Below, one piece after another: positions 40,940 through 49,404 of a stretch of 52,707 bases of DNA; the stretch's first letter is position 1, and each line of letters starts with the position of its first letter. Source of the stretch: GCA-2786165 sp964625775 (GTDB taxonomy: Bacteria; Pseudomonadota; Gammaproteobacteria; Legionellales; Legionellaceae). The notes below the pieces were generated by a model. It did not search any database and was not told the DNA's origin. It was given only the letters and a program-made list of their open reading frames with translations. The stretch is taken from positions 1 through 52,707 of the forward strand of contig CAZVEH010000012.1 in the NCBI GenBank assembly GCA_964625775.1, written 5' to 3'. Position numbers and translations under genes: made by a program.

Positions 40940-42267
40940 AATCGAAAAAACAACACTCAAGCGAATCATCTCAGGGCGGTTTGGCAGAGTTGAAATCCAG
41001 ATTACTGTTTGTCTTGGTTGCTATTCTGATTTATCGCCTGGGTGCTCATATTCCGGTGCCAGGATTAGATCCTGAAAAATTACTGAATTTTTTCAATCAG
41101 CAGCAAAACACAATTTTTGGCTTATTCAATATGTTTTCTGGTGGAGCACTGTCGCGTGTAACTGTTTTTGCGATTGGTATTATGCCTTACATTACAGCAT
41201 CTATCATCATACAGTTATTTTCGGTAGTACTACCATCCTTAGAACAGCTTAAGAAGGAAGGAGAATCTGGAAAAAGAAAACTTAATCAGTACACCAGATA
41301 TCTGACTTTACTTTTTTCCTTTTTTCAATCATTAGGTATGGCCAGGTGGCTGGCAGGACAGCATATTGCTCTAAACCCAGATATGCTGTTTTATACAACA
41401 GCTGTGGTTACGCTCGTCACTGGAACCATGTTTTTGATGTGGCTTGGCGAGCAGATGACAGAAAAGGGAGTTGGAAACGGTATTTCACTGATTATTTTCT
41501 CTGGGATAGTTTCTAGTATGCCTAATGCGATTGCGACTGTCTTTCAACAAGTCAAAGAAGGTCAGATGCAAATGTTGTCACTTATTGTGATTGTTTTCAT
41601 CATGATCAGTGTGACCGGGTTTGTTGTGTTTGTTGAGAGAGGTCAAAGACGTATTCGTGTAAACTATGCTCAAAGAACACAGGGTAAGAAAGTGTATGCG
41701 GCACAGACAAGTCATTTGCCTTTGAAAATAAATATGGCTGGTGTTATTCCGCCTATTTTTGCATCTAGCATTATTTTATTACCAGCTACGTTGGCGCAGT
41801 TTTTTGCTCACACCAAAGGTTTGGGGTGGTTGGCAGATGTTGGCATGGCTTTGACGCCTGGGCAGCCTCTGTATTTGATAGTTGATGCAGCTGCTATTTT
41901 ATTCTTTGCATTCTTCTATACCGCACTTGTGTTTAATCCCAAGGATACCGCTGATAACTTGAAGAAATCTGGCGCATATATCCCTGGAATTAGACCAGGC
42001 GAGCAGACTTTAAGATATATCGATTCAGTCATGACACGTCTTACTTTGGTTGGAGCTATCTACCTTGTTTTGGTTTGTTTGGTCCCGCAAATACTGATGT
42101 TTACTTGGCATGTATCGTTTTATTTTGGTGGCACATCCTTATTGATCATCGTAGTCGTGGTGATGGACTTTGTAGCACAAGTACAAGCACATCTGATGAC
42201 TCAGCAGTATGATTCATTGATGAAAAAGGCTAATTTTAAAGGCGGAAAATTGCCTGGGTTATTATGA
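40936..42267 (+). CDS. secY: Preprotein translocase subunit SecY
   Basis: SecY is the protein-conducting channel of the inner membrane, with SecE and SecG. The 443-aa product equals E. coli in length and shows ten hydrophobic segments. Conserved are YRLGAHIPVPGLDPEKL after TM1, the plug region around FNMFSGGALSRVTVFAIGIMPYITASIIIQL, GNGISLIIFSGIVSSMP, and PGIRPGEQTLRYID. The start is GTG 40936, inside the end of rplO. The basic cytoplasmic loops that contact the ribosome (VERGQRRIRVNYAQR) are present. Confidence 0.98.
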   Translation: MKSKKQHSSESSQGGLAELKSRLLFVLVAILIYRLGAHIPVPGLDPEKLLNFFNQQQNTIFGLFNMFSGGALSRVTVFAIGIMPYITASIIIQLFSVVLPSLEQLKKEGESGKRKLNQYTRYLTLLFSFFQSLGMARWLAGQHIALNPDMLFYTTAVVTLVTGTMFLMWLGEQMTEKGVGNGISLIIFSGIVSSMPNAIATVFQQVKEGQMQMLSLIVIVFIMISVTGFVVFVERGQRRIRVNYAQRTQGKKVYAAQTSHLPLKINMAGVIPPIFASSIILLPATLAQFFAHTKGLGWLADVGMALTPGQPLYLIVDAAAILFFAFFYTALVFNPKDTADNLKKSGAYIPGIRPGEQTLRYIDSVMTRLTLVGAIYLVLVCLVPQILMFTWHVSFYFGGTSLLIIVVVVMDFVAQVQAHLMTQQYDSLMKKANFKGGKLPGLL

Positions 42268-42285
42268 TAATTTTTGGAGTTAGTA

Positions 42286-42399
42286 ATGAAAGTAAGAGCA
42301 TCAGTCAAACGAATTTGCCGTAATTGCAAAGTAATTAAACGTAATGGAACGATTCGAGTCATATGTAAAGATGCTCGACATAAGCAGCGCCAAGGGTAA
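42286..42399 (+). CDS. rpmJ: 50S ribosomal protein L36
   Basis: L36 is the smallest large-subunit protein. The 37-aa product (E. coli 38) reads MKVRASVKRICRNCKVIKRN and continues to HKQRQG. It has the zinc ribbon Cys11, Cys14, Cys27 and His32, so it is the zinc-binding form. TTTGGAG lies upstream. It follows secY by 18 bp and closes the spc gene set. The 142-bp gap that follows holds the alpha promoter. Confidence 0.97.
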   Translation: MKVRASVKRICRNCKVIKRNGTIRVICKDARHKQRQG

Positions 42400-42465
42400 T
42401 ATTTGAGGAACTTGTGTTGCTGAATGTTAGTTTCATCCAAGATCACAGGCTCTTTTTGTTTTTAC

Positions 42466-42494
42466 TTGATTTTAGTGAATTAACCTAGTATTAT
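42466..42494 (+). promoter_or_regulatory. alpha operon promoter
   Basis: TTGATT (42466-42471) and TATTAT (42489-42494) are 17 bp apart, 47 bp upstream of rpsM. E. coli has a promoter at the same place. The boxes each match consensus at four or more positions. Confidence 0.7.
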
Positions 42495-42497
42495 TGT

Positions 42498-42518
42498 TTG
42501 CCCTTTCGGGTACGGCAA
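42498..42518 (+). promoter_or_regulatory. Leader hairpin upstream of rpsM
   Basis: TTGCC (42498-42502) pairs with GGCAA (42514-42518), with an alternative inner CCC/GGG pairing. In E. coli the alpha leader forms a pseudoknot bound by S4. A similar structure here is plausible but I could not establish a pseudoknot by eye. Confidence 0.35.
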
Positions 42519-42541
42519 TTATTAAAAGATCGGAGAATTAA

Positions 42542-42898
42542 ATGGCACGTATTGCAGGCGTAAATATAGCAGATCATAAACATGTTGTGATTGCCTTAAC
42601 TTCTATTTACGGTATTGGACTGTCAACATCAAAAAAATTGTGTAAAACCCATGATATTGATCCTGCGTCAAAAATATCACAGTTGTCTGAAGCTCAGCTA
42701 GAATTGCTTCGTAATGAGATTGCAAAAATGACCGTGGAAGGCGATCTTCGTCGTGTTGTAACGATGAACATCAAACGGTTGATGGATTTAGGCTGTTATC
42801 GTGGTTTGCGTCACCGACGTGGATTACCTGTGCGTGGTCAAAGAACCAAGACAAACGCCAGAACAAGAAAGGGTCGGCGCAAAAGCGCGAATGTTTGA
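42542..42898 (+). CDS. rpsM: 30S ribosomal protein S13
   Basis: S13 forms intersubunit bridges and contacts the P-site tRNA. The 118-aa protein (E. coli 118) begins MARIAGVNIADHKHVVIALTSIYGIGLSTSKKLC and ends with the basic tail GLRHRRGLPVRGQRTKTNARTRKGRRKSA. It has CGGAGAA upstream. It is the first gene after the alpha promoter. Confidence 0.98.
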   Translation: MARIAGVNIADHKHVVIALTSIYGIGLSTSKKLCKTHDIDPASKISQLSEAQLELLRNEIAKMTVEGDLRRVVTMNIKRLMDLGCYRGLRHRRGLPVRGQRTKTNARTRKGRRKSANV

Positions 42899-42921
42899 TT
42901 TTTCTATCTAGGATATTTTAA

Positions 42922-43314
42922 ATGGCTAAACCAAAACAACAGAAAACTCGTAAAAAAGTTAAACGCGTCGTGTCAGATGGCATCGTTCATGTGCATGCGT
43001 CGTTCAACAATACGATCGTAACCTTTACTGACCGACAAGGAAATGCCTTGTGTTGGGCAACTTCAGGTGGTTCAGGTTTCCGTGGATCGCGCAAAAGTAC
43101 GCCTTATGCAGCTCAAGTTGCAACTGAAAAAGCTTCTGCAGTTGCAAAAGAATATGGCATGAAGTCTGTAGCGGTCTTTATTCATGGACCTGGTCCAGGT
43201 CGGGAATCAACTATTCGCGAATTGATCTCTCAGGAATTCAAAATCGTTGAAATTACCGATGTTACTGGTATACCGCATAACGGTTGTAAAGCAGCGAAAA
43301 AGCGTCGCGTATAG
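42922..43314 (+). CDS. rpsK: 30S ribosomal protein S11
   Basis: S11 lies on the platform near the Shine-Dalgarno helix. The 130-aa protein (E. coli 129) has KRVVSDGIVHVHASFNNTIVTFTDRQGNALCWATSGGSGFRGSRKSTPYAAQVA and the C-terminal DVTGIPHNGCKAAKKRRV. It is spaced 23 bp from rpsM and 17 bp from rpsD. Confidence 0.98.
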   Translation: MAKPKQQKTRKKVKRVVSDGIVHVHASFNNTIVTFTDRQGNALCWATSGGSGFRGSRKSTPYAAQVATEKASAVAKEYGMKSVAVFIHGPGPGRESTIRELISQEFKIVEITDVTGIPHNGCKAAKKRRV

Positions 43315-43331
43315 GAATTTAGGAGTATACA

Positions 43332-43952
43332 ATGGCAAGATATATAGGTCCAAAATGTAAGTTATCCCGTCGAGAGGGAACAGATTTACTATTGAAAAGT
43401 GGCGTTCGTGATTTTAAGTCGAAGTGTAAATCTGAAAAATTGCCTGGACAACATGGCGATAAAAAGGGTCGTTTGAGTGGTTATGGTGTTCAGCTGCGTG
43501 AAAAGCAAAAAATCAGACGTTTTTATGGCGTTTTGGAAAAGCAATTCAGCTTATACTATAAAGCTGCTGCGGCGCAAAAGGGAGCAACAGGCCAAAATTT
43601 GATGTCATTGTTAGAGCGTCGTTTGGATAATGTTGTGTATCGACTTGGTTTTGCCAGCACACGTTCTGAAGCTCGCCAGCTAGTAGCACATAAAGCGATT
43701 ATGGTGAATGAAAAAGTAGTGAACATTGCTTCTTATTTGGTTGAAATCGGTGATGTTGTGTCCGTGCGATCTAAGGCGAAAGCTCAAGGACGTATTCAGG
43801 CTGCTTTAGCTTTGTCTGAACAACGACCTACAAATGATTGGATTACAGTTGAATCTGGACAGTATAAAGGGTCTTTGACGAGATATCCAAGTTTGGAAGA
43901 CCTGTCTGCAGAATTTAACGTCAACTTGGTAGTAGAACTTTACTCTAAGTAA
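43332..43952 (+). CDS. rpsD: 30S ribosomal protein S4
   Basis: S4 nucleates 16S 5'-domain assembly, influences accuracy, and in E. coli represses the alpha operon. The 206-aa protein (E. coli 206) starts MARYIGPKCKLSRREGTDLLLKSG and has the S4 RNA-binding domain RRLDNVVYRLGFASTRSEARQLVAHKAIMVN (about 97-127). It lacks the four-Cys zinc motif seen in some S4 proteins. TTAGGAG precedes the ATG. Confidence 0.98.
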   Translation: MARYIGPKCKLSRREGTDLLLKSGVRDFKSKCKSEKLPGQHGDKKGRLSGYGVQLREKQKIRRFYGVLEKQFSLYYKAAAAQKGATGQNLMSLLERRLDNVVYRLGFASTRSEARQLVAHKAIMVNEKVVNIASYLVEIGDVVSVRSKAKAQGRIQAALALSEQRPTNDWITVESGQYKGSLTRYPSLEDLSAEFNVNLVVELYSK

Positions 43953-43970
43953 CCTCGGAGACTTATCCCT

Positions 43971-44963
43971 ATGTATATAGATATTAATGAAATGTTGACG
44001 CCAAAAGTTTTAAAAGTCCAGTCTGATTCAGTACATCATTCAAGAATTGTTTTGGAGCCTTTGGAACCCGGGTATGGTGATACTCTTGGAAATGCTTTGC
44101 GCCGAATCTTGATGTCTTCTATGCCAGGTTGTGCAATTACCGAAGTAAGCATTGATGGTGTTTTGCACGAGTACAGCACGATTGAAGGCGTTGAAGAAGA
44201 TGTGATCAATATTTTATTGAATCTTAAAGACGTGGCTCTTTTGATGAGTGTTGGTTTCGAATCTACCCTCTCTATTGATAAGAAGGGTCCATGTGTTGTT
44301 ACAGCCGGAGATATTCAGCTGTCGCATGGCGTTGAAGTCATCAATCCTGAACTTGTGATTGCCCACCTCAACGAATATGGCGTGCTTAAAATGAGCCTCC
44401 ATGTCCAAAAAGGAATTGGCTATCATTCTTCAGAAACTTTGCCAGTTGATTTGGAAGATGAAGTGCGCGTCAAATCTATTGGAAAATTGAAGATTGACAA
44501 TAGTTTTTCACCTGTTAAAAAAGTTGCATACCATGTAGATAAAACAAGGGTGGAAAATAGAACTGATTTAGATAAGTTGACTATAGAATTGCAAACTAAT
44601 GGTACAATTGACCCCGAAGATGCCATTCGTATATCTGCTAATATTCTTCAGCGACAATTACATGCTTTCGTGGACATGAGTTTCGAAGAGTCTAGCGCTG
44701 ATAACAAAGTTCGTAATGATTTTGATCCATTGCTGTTAAGACCTGTAGATGATTTGGAATTAACCGTACGTTCAGCAAATTGTTTGAAAGCTGAAAACAT
44801 TTATTACATTGGTGATTTGGTACAAAAAACTGAAAATGAATTGTTAAAGACACCTAATTTGGGTAAAAAGTCTCTAACTGAAATCAAAGATGTTTTGGCA
44901 ATGCGGTCATTATCACTTGGAATGAAGCTTGAAAATTGGCCACCTAAAAATTTGGGTGAATAA
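43971..44963 (+). CDS. rpoA: RNA polymerase subunit alpha
   Basis: The alpha subunit starts polymerase assembly and, through its C-terminal domain, binds UP elements and activators. The 330-aa protein (E. coli 329) has the N-terminal dimerisation domain (LEPLEPGYGDTLGNALRRILMSSMPGCAITEVSIDGVLHEYSTI), a flexible linker around residue 235-245, and the C-terminal domain LELTVRSANCLKAENIYYIGDLVQKTENELLKTPNLGKKSLTEIKDVLA. CTCGGAGA is upstream. Confidence 0.98.
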   Translation: MYIDINEMLTPKVLKVQSDSVHHSRIVLEPLEPGYGDTLGNALRRILMSSMPGCAITEVSIDGVLHEYSTIEGVEEDVINILLNLKDVALLMSVGFESTLSIDKKGPCVVTAGDIQLSHGVEVINPELVIAHLNEYGVLKMSLHVQKGIGYHSSETLPVDLEDEVRVKSIGKLKIDNSFSPVKKVAYHVDKTRVENRTDLDKLTIELQTNGTIDPEDAIRISANILQRQLHAFVDMSFEESSADNKVRNDFDPLLLRPVDDLELTVRSANCLKAENIYYIGDLVQKTENELLKTPNLGKKSLTEIKDVLAMRSLSLGMKLENWPPKNLGE

Positions 44964-45032
44964 TTCTAAGTCTGGTTATTAAATTCTAATATTAATGAAG
45001 TTCTGGATTTAGATAAGTTTAGGAGTTGAAAA

Positions 45033-45422
45033 ATGCGTCATCGTAATTCAGGTCGTTCTTTAGGCCGTACATCAAGCCATCGTAAGGCTATGTTTGCTAA
45101 TATGTGTTGCTCTTTGATTGAACATGAGCTTATTACAACAACACTTGCTAAAGCCAAGGAACTTAGACGCTATGTTGAGCCTTTGATTACCGAGAGCAAG
45201 GCTGATTCTGTGGCTGCACGTCGTCGTGTATTTGATACCTTGCGTTCAAAGTCAGCAGTTGGTAAGTTGTTTGTCACTCTTGGTCCACGTTATGAAAAGC
45301 GTCCTGGTGGTTACTTGAGAATTTTGAAATGTGGAAATCGTGTAGGTGACAATGCACCTATGGCTGTCGTAGAGCTGGTTGATCGCTCAGTAGTTACAGT
45401 TGAAGAAGCTGCAGCAGAATAA
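45033..45422 (+). CDS. rplQ: 50S ribosomal protein L17
   Basis: L17 lies near the tunnel exit. The 129-aa protein (E. coli 127) begins MRHRNSGRSLGRTSSHRKAMFANMCCSLIEHELITTTLAKAKELRRYVEPLITESK, strongly conserved. It ends with an acidic tail, EEAAAE. It is preceded by TTAGGAGTTG, 69 bp after rpoA. It ends the ribosomal block. Confidence 0.97.
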   Translation: MRHRNSGRSLGRTSSHRKAMFANMCCSLIEHELITTTLAKAKELRRYVEPLITESKADSVAARRRVFDTLRSKSAVGKLFVTLGPRYEKRPGGYLRILKCGNRVGDNAPMAVVELVDRSVVTVEEAAAE

Positions 45423-45439
45423 AGTATTCTATCCCTTAA

Positions 45440-45460
45440 CCGCACCTGTGATAGGTGCGG
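45440..45460 (+). terminator. 8-bp hairpin after rplQ
   Basis: CCGCACCT (45440-45447) and AGGTGCGG (45453-45460) form a perfect stem with a GTGAT loop, 17 bp after the rplQ stop. It is placed as an operon terminator but lacks a T-run, so it may be Rho-dependent, a 3'-end protector, or a partial terminator. Confidence 0.4.
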
Positions 45461-45511
45461 GTTACACACTATCCCATCGTCAGTTCTATCATAGTGCAAG
45501 GATAACCGTCT

Positions 45512-46138
45512 ATGGCTGTTGATTCAAAGCAATGGTTATTATGGGTTTCAGAAATTCAAGCGCATTGTCGGTCTGGATTGGCCTTTTCACAAAACGAGTT
45601 TGATAGACAGCGACTGGTTCGTATTGCTGAAATTGCTGCTGAAATCACTGCGGATATCTCATGTTTCCCACCCGATGTCATCAAACCTTTGTTTACCATT
45701 GATCAAAAAGCTTATGCAACACCTGTGCTGGATATTCGTTCTTTTGTCTTGAATGATGATAAAGTGTTGTTGGTGAAAGAACGAATGGATGGTTTGTGGA
45801 CTCTGCCGGGAGGTTTTGCAGATGTGAATGAATCTCCTTCAGAGGCAGTGGTGAGAGAAACATGGGAGGAGTCCGGATTTTTGGTGAAACCTAAGGCCTT
45901 ACTTGCATTATGGGACAAATTGAAACACGAGCATCCTCTGCAGTGGCCCCATATTTATAAGTGTATATTTCATTGTGATTTGCTAGCCGGAGAACCCAAA
46001 ATCAATATCGAAATTTCAGATATTGATTTCTTTTCTATGGAAGATTTGCCGCCTTTGTCGACTCCAAGAATTACTTTAAAACAGATGAAAGTGTTGTATG
46101 AATTGGCTGTGAATCCACAGCAAACAGTGTTTGATTGA
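45512..46138 (+). CDS. Nudix hydrolase with N-terminal NUDIX_N domain
   Basis: Nudix enzymes cleave nucleoside diphosphates linked to other groups. The 208-aa protein has a helical N-terminal region (1-60) of the type that precedes ADP-ribose-pyrophosphatase-like members. A complete Nudix box GFADVNESPSEAVVRETWEESGF follows at 101-123 (GX5EX7REXXEEXG), with the metal-binding glutamates in REXXEE. Substrate cannot be told from sequence; ADP-ribose or a related sugar nucleotide is likely for this architecture. It follows the alpha operon by 89 bp and overlaps the possible TTG start of coaBC. Confidence 0.88.
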   Translation: MAVDSKQWLLWVSEIQAHCRSGLAFSQNEFDRQRLVRIAEIAAEITADISCFPPDVIKPLFTIDQKAYATPVLDIRSFVLNDDKVLLVKERMDGLWTLPGGFADVNESPSEAVVRETWEESGFLVKPKALLALWDKLKHEHPLQWPHIYKCIFHCDLLAGEPKINIEISDIDFFSMEDLPPLSTPRITLKQMKVLYELAVNPQQTVFD

Positions 46139-46161
46139 CGTTTATGATAAAAGGTGAACGA

Positions 46162-47400
46162 ATGATACGTGAATTGGCTGGTACTAAAATAGTATTGGGT
46201 ATTTGCGGTGGAATTGCGGCTTATAAAACTGCTTATTTAGTACGTGAGTTGTGCGCTTTGGGCGCCGTGGTTCGAGTAGTGATGACCCGTTCAGCCTTGT
46301 CATTTATTCAACCAATGACTTTTCAAGCATTATCGGGAGAAGATGTTCGTTGTGAGTTACTGGATGAAAATGCAGAACGTGGCATGGGGCATATTGAACT
46401 TGCACGTTGGGCTGACTATTTGCTCATAGCGCCAGCTACTGCAGATTTCATGGCTAAAATGGCGCATGGTCTGGCGGATGATTTGCTATCGACCTTGTAT
46501 TTGGCGAGTACTGCACCAGTTGTTATTTGCCCAGCTATGAACCAAGTGATGTGGGCGCATCCAGCCACAATAGATAATGTTGTGGTGCTTCGAGAGCGGG
46601 GTGTGCTGATCATTGGACCGGCAGATGGCTCACAAGCGTGTGGCGATGTGGGATTAGGGCGGATGGCTGAGATAGAAGACATAACTGCCAGTTTGCAATT
46701 ATATCCTGTGAAGCATTTACTGCAGGGTCGTGACTTAGTGATCACTGCGGGGGCAACTCGAGAAGCGATTGATCCTGTTCGTTATATCAGCAATCATAGC
46801 TCGGGAAAAATGGGTTACGCTTTGGCAAGAGCGGCGCATATTGCAGGTGCACGTGTTCATCTGATCAGCGGACCCAGTGACCTAAATCCCCCTTTGGGAG
46901 TGATATATGTGGGAGTAGGTTCGGCACAAGACATGTTAGCGGCAGTGTTATCTGCGCTTAACCCAGGTGCGCTGTTTATTGGTGCAGCTGCCGTTGCAGA
47001 TTATCAAGTGCTGCATGTCAGTGACAAGAAGTTAAAAAAACAGCACCATGATACGATAAGCTTGACCTTGAAAAAAAATCCGGATATTTTAGCCGCGGTA
47101 GTTGCCACTGGGCGAGCGGCAATGGTGATTGGTTTCGCCGCGGAAACACATGATGTCTTAGTGAATGCTGAGGAGAAACTTCACAGCAAAAAACTTGATA
47201 TGATCATCGCGAATCAGGTGGGCAAAGGTTTGGGTTTTGATCAGGATACGAATCAGGTCACCGTCATAACAAACGACGCTTGTATATCACTAAACTTGGC
47301 GCCTAAAATTACTTTAGCAGGACAAATAATCGAAATTATTGCAAAATCTTTGCAAGATATTGCTTTGAGGAATGTACATGAACTCTTCTATTCAGCTTAA
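46162..47400 (+). CDS. coaBC: Phosphopantothenoylcysteine synthetase/decarboxylase CoaBC
   Basis: This bifunctional enzyme performs two steps of coenzyme A synthesis. I choose the ATG at 46162 (412 aa; E. coli 406), which has AAAGGTG 6 nt upstream and starts MIRELAGTKIVLGICGGIAAYKT. A TTG at 46135 would add nine residues. The N-terminal flavin-binding CoaC part has the GHIELARWADYLLIAPATADFMAK and PAMNQVMWAHPA motifs. The C-terminal CoaB part starts near VITAGATREAIDPVRYISNHSSGKMG. Its 3' end overlaps dut by 23 bp. Confidence 0.96.
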   Translation: MIRELAGTKIVLGICGGIAAYKTAYLVRELCALGAVVRVVMTRSALSFIQPMTFQALSGEDVRCELLDENAERGMGHIELARWADYLLIAPATADFMAKMAHGLADDLLSTLYLASTAPVVICPAMNQVMWAHPATIDNVVVLRERGVLIIGPADGSQACGDVGLGRMAEIEDITASLQLYPVKHLLQGRDLVITAGATREAIDPVRYISNHSSGKMGYALARAAHIAGARVHLISGPSDLNPPLGVIYVGVGSAQDMLAAVLSALNPGALFIGAAAVADYQVLHVSDKKLKKQHHDTISLTLKKNPDILAAVVATGRAAMVIGFAAETHDVLVNAEEKLHSKKLDMIIANQVGKGLGFDQDTNQVTVITNDACISLNLAPKITLAGQIIEIIAKSLQDIALRNVHELFYSA

Positions 47401-47836
47401 AATACTTGATCCTCGAGTTGGGGAAACCATTGAGTTACCTCAGTACGCAACCTCTGGTTCTGCCGGTATGGACCTGCGTGTATGCATTGATGAGCCGATC
47501 CAAATTGGTGCTCAGGAAACAGTGTTGTTACCCACAGGTTTGGCTATATACATTGCAGATCCGCTGCTCGCAGCTGTGATTTTGCCGCGCTCAGGACTTG
47601 GCCATAAACATGGCATTGTATTGGGAAATTTGGTGGGATTGATTGATTCTGATTATCAAGGTGAATTAAAAATTTCTTGCTGGAATCGAAATGCGGAACA
47701 TTTTACCGTTAATCCGGGTGATCGTATTGCACAGTTGGTCTTTTTACCTGTGGTTCGTGCTGAATTTCAAATTGTAGAGTCATTTGAGCAAACCAGCCGT
47801 GGAGAGGGTGGTTTCGGTAGTTCTGGGAGAGCATGA
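47378..47836 (+). CDS. dut: dUTP diphosphatase
   Basis: Dut hydrolyses dUTP to dUMP and keeps uracil out of DNA, complementing the uracil-DNA glycosylase near the other end of the window. The start is the ATG at 47378 (152 aa; E. coli 151-152), with TTTGAGG 7 nt upstream; ATG 47372 is an alternative. Motifs are GSAGMDLR (motif 1), PRSGLGHKHGIVLGN (2), GLIDSDYQGELKIS (3), GDRIAQLVF (4) and RGEGGFGSSGR (5), so the trimer active site is complete. It overlaps coaBC and algC. Confidence 0.97.
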   Translation: MNSSIQLKILDPRVGETIELPQYATSGSAGMDLRVCIDEPIQIGAQETVLLPTGLAIYIADPLLAAVILPRSGLGHKHGIVLGNLVGLIDSDYQGELKISCWNRNAEHFTVNPGDRIAQLVFLPVVRAEFQIVESFEQTSRGEGGFGSSGRA

Positions 47837-49236
47837 TGACTCATACAACTGCTTACCAATTATGTGCTGTTGAACAGTCTATTTTTCGTGCATATGACAT
47901 CCGCGGTATTGTTGACCAACAATTGAATGAGCATACTTTTTATACCATTGCAAAGGCCATTGGCTTTCGGTTACACGCATTAGGTCGTTCGCAAATATTA
48001 GTTGCTCGAGATGGACGTTTGACGAGTGACGTTTTTGTTAAGGCTTTAATTCAAGGGCTCATGGAAAGTGGCGTCGACGTGGTTGATTTGGGCGCTGTGC
48101 CTACGCCTGTGATGTATTACGCCACACAGGTGTACGGTATAGATAGTGGATTGATGATCACCGGCAGCCATAACCCATCCGATTACAATGGTATTAAGAT
48201 GGTATTGGCAGGTACCACGTTAGCTCAGGATGATATCCAAATTCTATATGACTTGATCCTAAAAAAGTCTGTGGTAGAAGGCACAGGTCAATATACATCT
48301 TTTGACATTTTACCAGCTTATGGCCAACGTATTCTGGGTGATATTGTTTTGAAACGTCAACTACGTGTGGTAGTGGATTGTGGAAATGGGATTGGTGGGG
48401 TGATTGTCCCAGCGGTACTGCGCGAGCTTGGATGTGATGTGATTGAATTATATTGTGATGTAGATGGTCGTTTCCCCAATCACCACCCAGATCCGACCGT
48501 AGAAGACAATTTGATTGATCTGAAAGCCAGTATCAAAACCCACCAAGCTGATATGGGTTTGGCATTTGACGGCGATGCTGATCGTTTGGGGATTGTCACC
48601 GGAGAAGGCGCGTTGATTTGGCCTGATCGATTAATGATGTTTTATGCAAAACATCTACTCCAGACTCAGCCAGGTGCCACGATTGTGTATGACGTAAAGT
48701 GTTCTCGCCATTTGAGACAAGTGATCGAAGCCGCTGGTGGTAAGGCCAAAATGTGCCCAACAGGACATTCTTTGGTTAAAAAAATCATGAGAGAAGAACA
48801 GGCTGTGCTAGCGGGTGAAATGAGCGGACATATCTTTTTTAAAGACCGTTGGTATGGTTTTGATGATGCACTTTATTCTGCATGCCGTTTATTGGAATTG
48901 TTGTCTTTATCTGAACATCCTGTTGATGCGCAGTTTGCTTTGGTCCCAAATAGTGTAAATACGCCAGAAATTAAAATTCCAATCTTTGAAGAGAAAAAAT
49001 TTCAGTTTATGCAATCATTTGCTGAGCAAGCGCAATTTCCGGATGCAGAATTAATTCACATTGATGGATTGCGCGTGGAATTTGAGCATGGTTGGGGCTT
49101 GTTGCGGGCTTCGAATACGACGCCATGCTTGGTTGCACGCTTTGAGGCACAAACTGAAATCAGTTTGAACGCAATACAATCTTTGTTTCGAGAACAATTA
49201 AAAACGTTTGATGCGACATTAGCTATCCCATTTTGA
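47833..49236 (+). CDS. algC: Phosphomannomutase/phosphoglucomutase (AlgC type)
   Basis: This alpha-D-phosphohexomutase interconverts hexose 6- and 1-phosphates for lipopolysaccharide and capsule precursors. The 467-aa protein (Pseudomonas AlgC about 463) has the phosphoserine loop TGSHNPSDYNG (Ser112), the metal-binding FDGDADRLG, the sugar-specificity loop GEMSGHIFF, and the C-terminal phosphate-binding RASNTTPCLVARFEA. The coaBC-dut-algC order matches that in pseudomonads. It overlaps dut by ATGA and is followed by lpxC after a 168-bp gap. Confidence 0.95.
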   Translation: MMTHTTAYQLCAVEQSIFRAYDIRGIVDQQLNEHTFYTIAKAIGFRLHALGRSQILVARDGRLTSDVFVKALIQGLMESGVDVVDLGAVPTPVMYYATQVYGIDSGLMITGSHNPSDYNGIKMVLAGTTLAQDDIQILYDLILKKSVVEGTGQYTSFDILPAYGQRILGDIVLKRQLRVVVDCGNGIGGVIVPAVLRELGCDVIELYCDVDGRFPNHHPDPTVEDNLIDLKASIKTHQADMGLAFDGDADRLGIVTGEGALIWPDRLMMFYAKHLLQTQPGATIVYDVKCSRHLRQVIEAAGGKAKMCPTGHSLVKKIMREEQAVLAGEMSGHIFFKDRWYGFDDALYSACRLLELLSLSEHPVDAQFALVPNSVNTPEIKIPIFEEKKFQFMQSFAEQAQFPDAELIHIDGLRVEFEHGWGLLRASNTTPCLVARFEAQTEISLNAIQSLFREQLKTFDATLAIPF

Positions 49237-49404
49237 TAGAGATATGTATATAATGCGCGCTTTAGTCTTTTTAGTGGTGAATCAAGCATAGTTCAAAACG
49301 CTTGCCGAGCGCTCATTTTGGGGTGCATTTGCGAGAATGTGAAATAATTGCTAAGCTATAAAAGCTTCTGGGTTCAAAAGGAGAAGAAACAAGGTGAGTA
49401 TTGA

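Noticed and set aside
49249..49362. Firm promoter call for lpxC
   Set aside because: A TATAAT at 49249-49254 and a TATAAA at 49357-49362 lack a -35 at acceptable spacing, so neither is listed as a feature.
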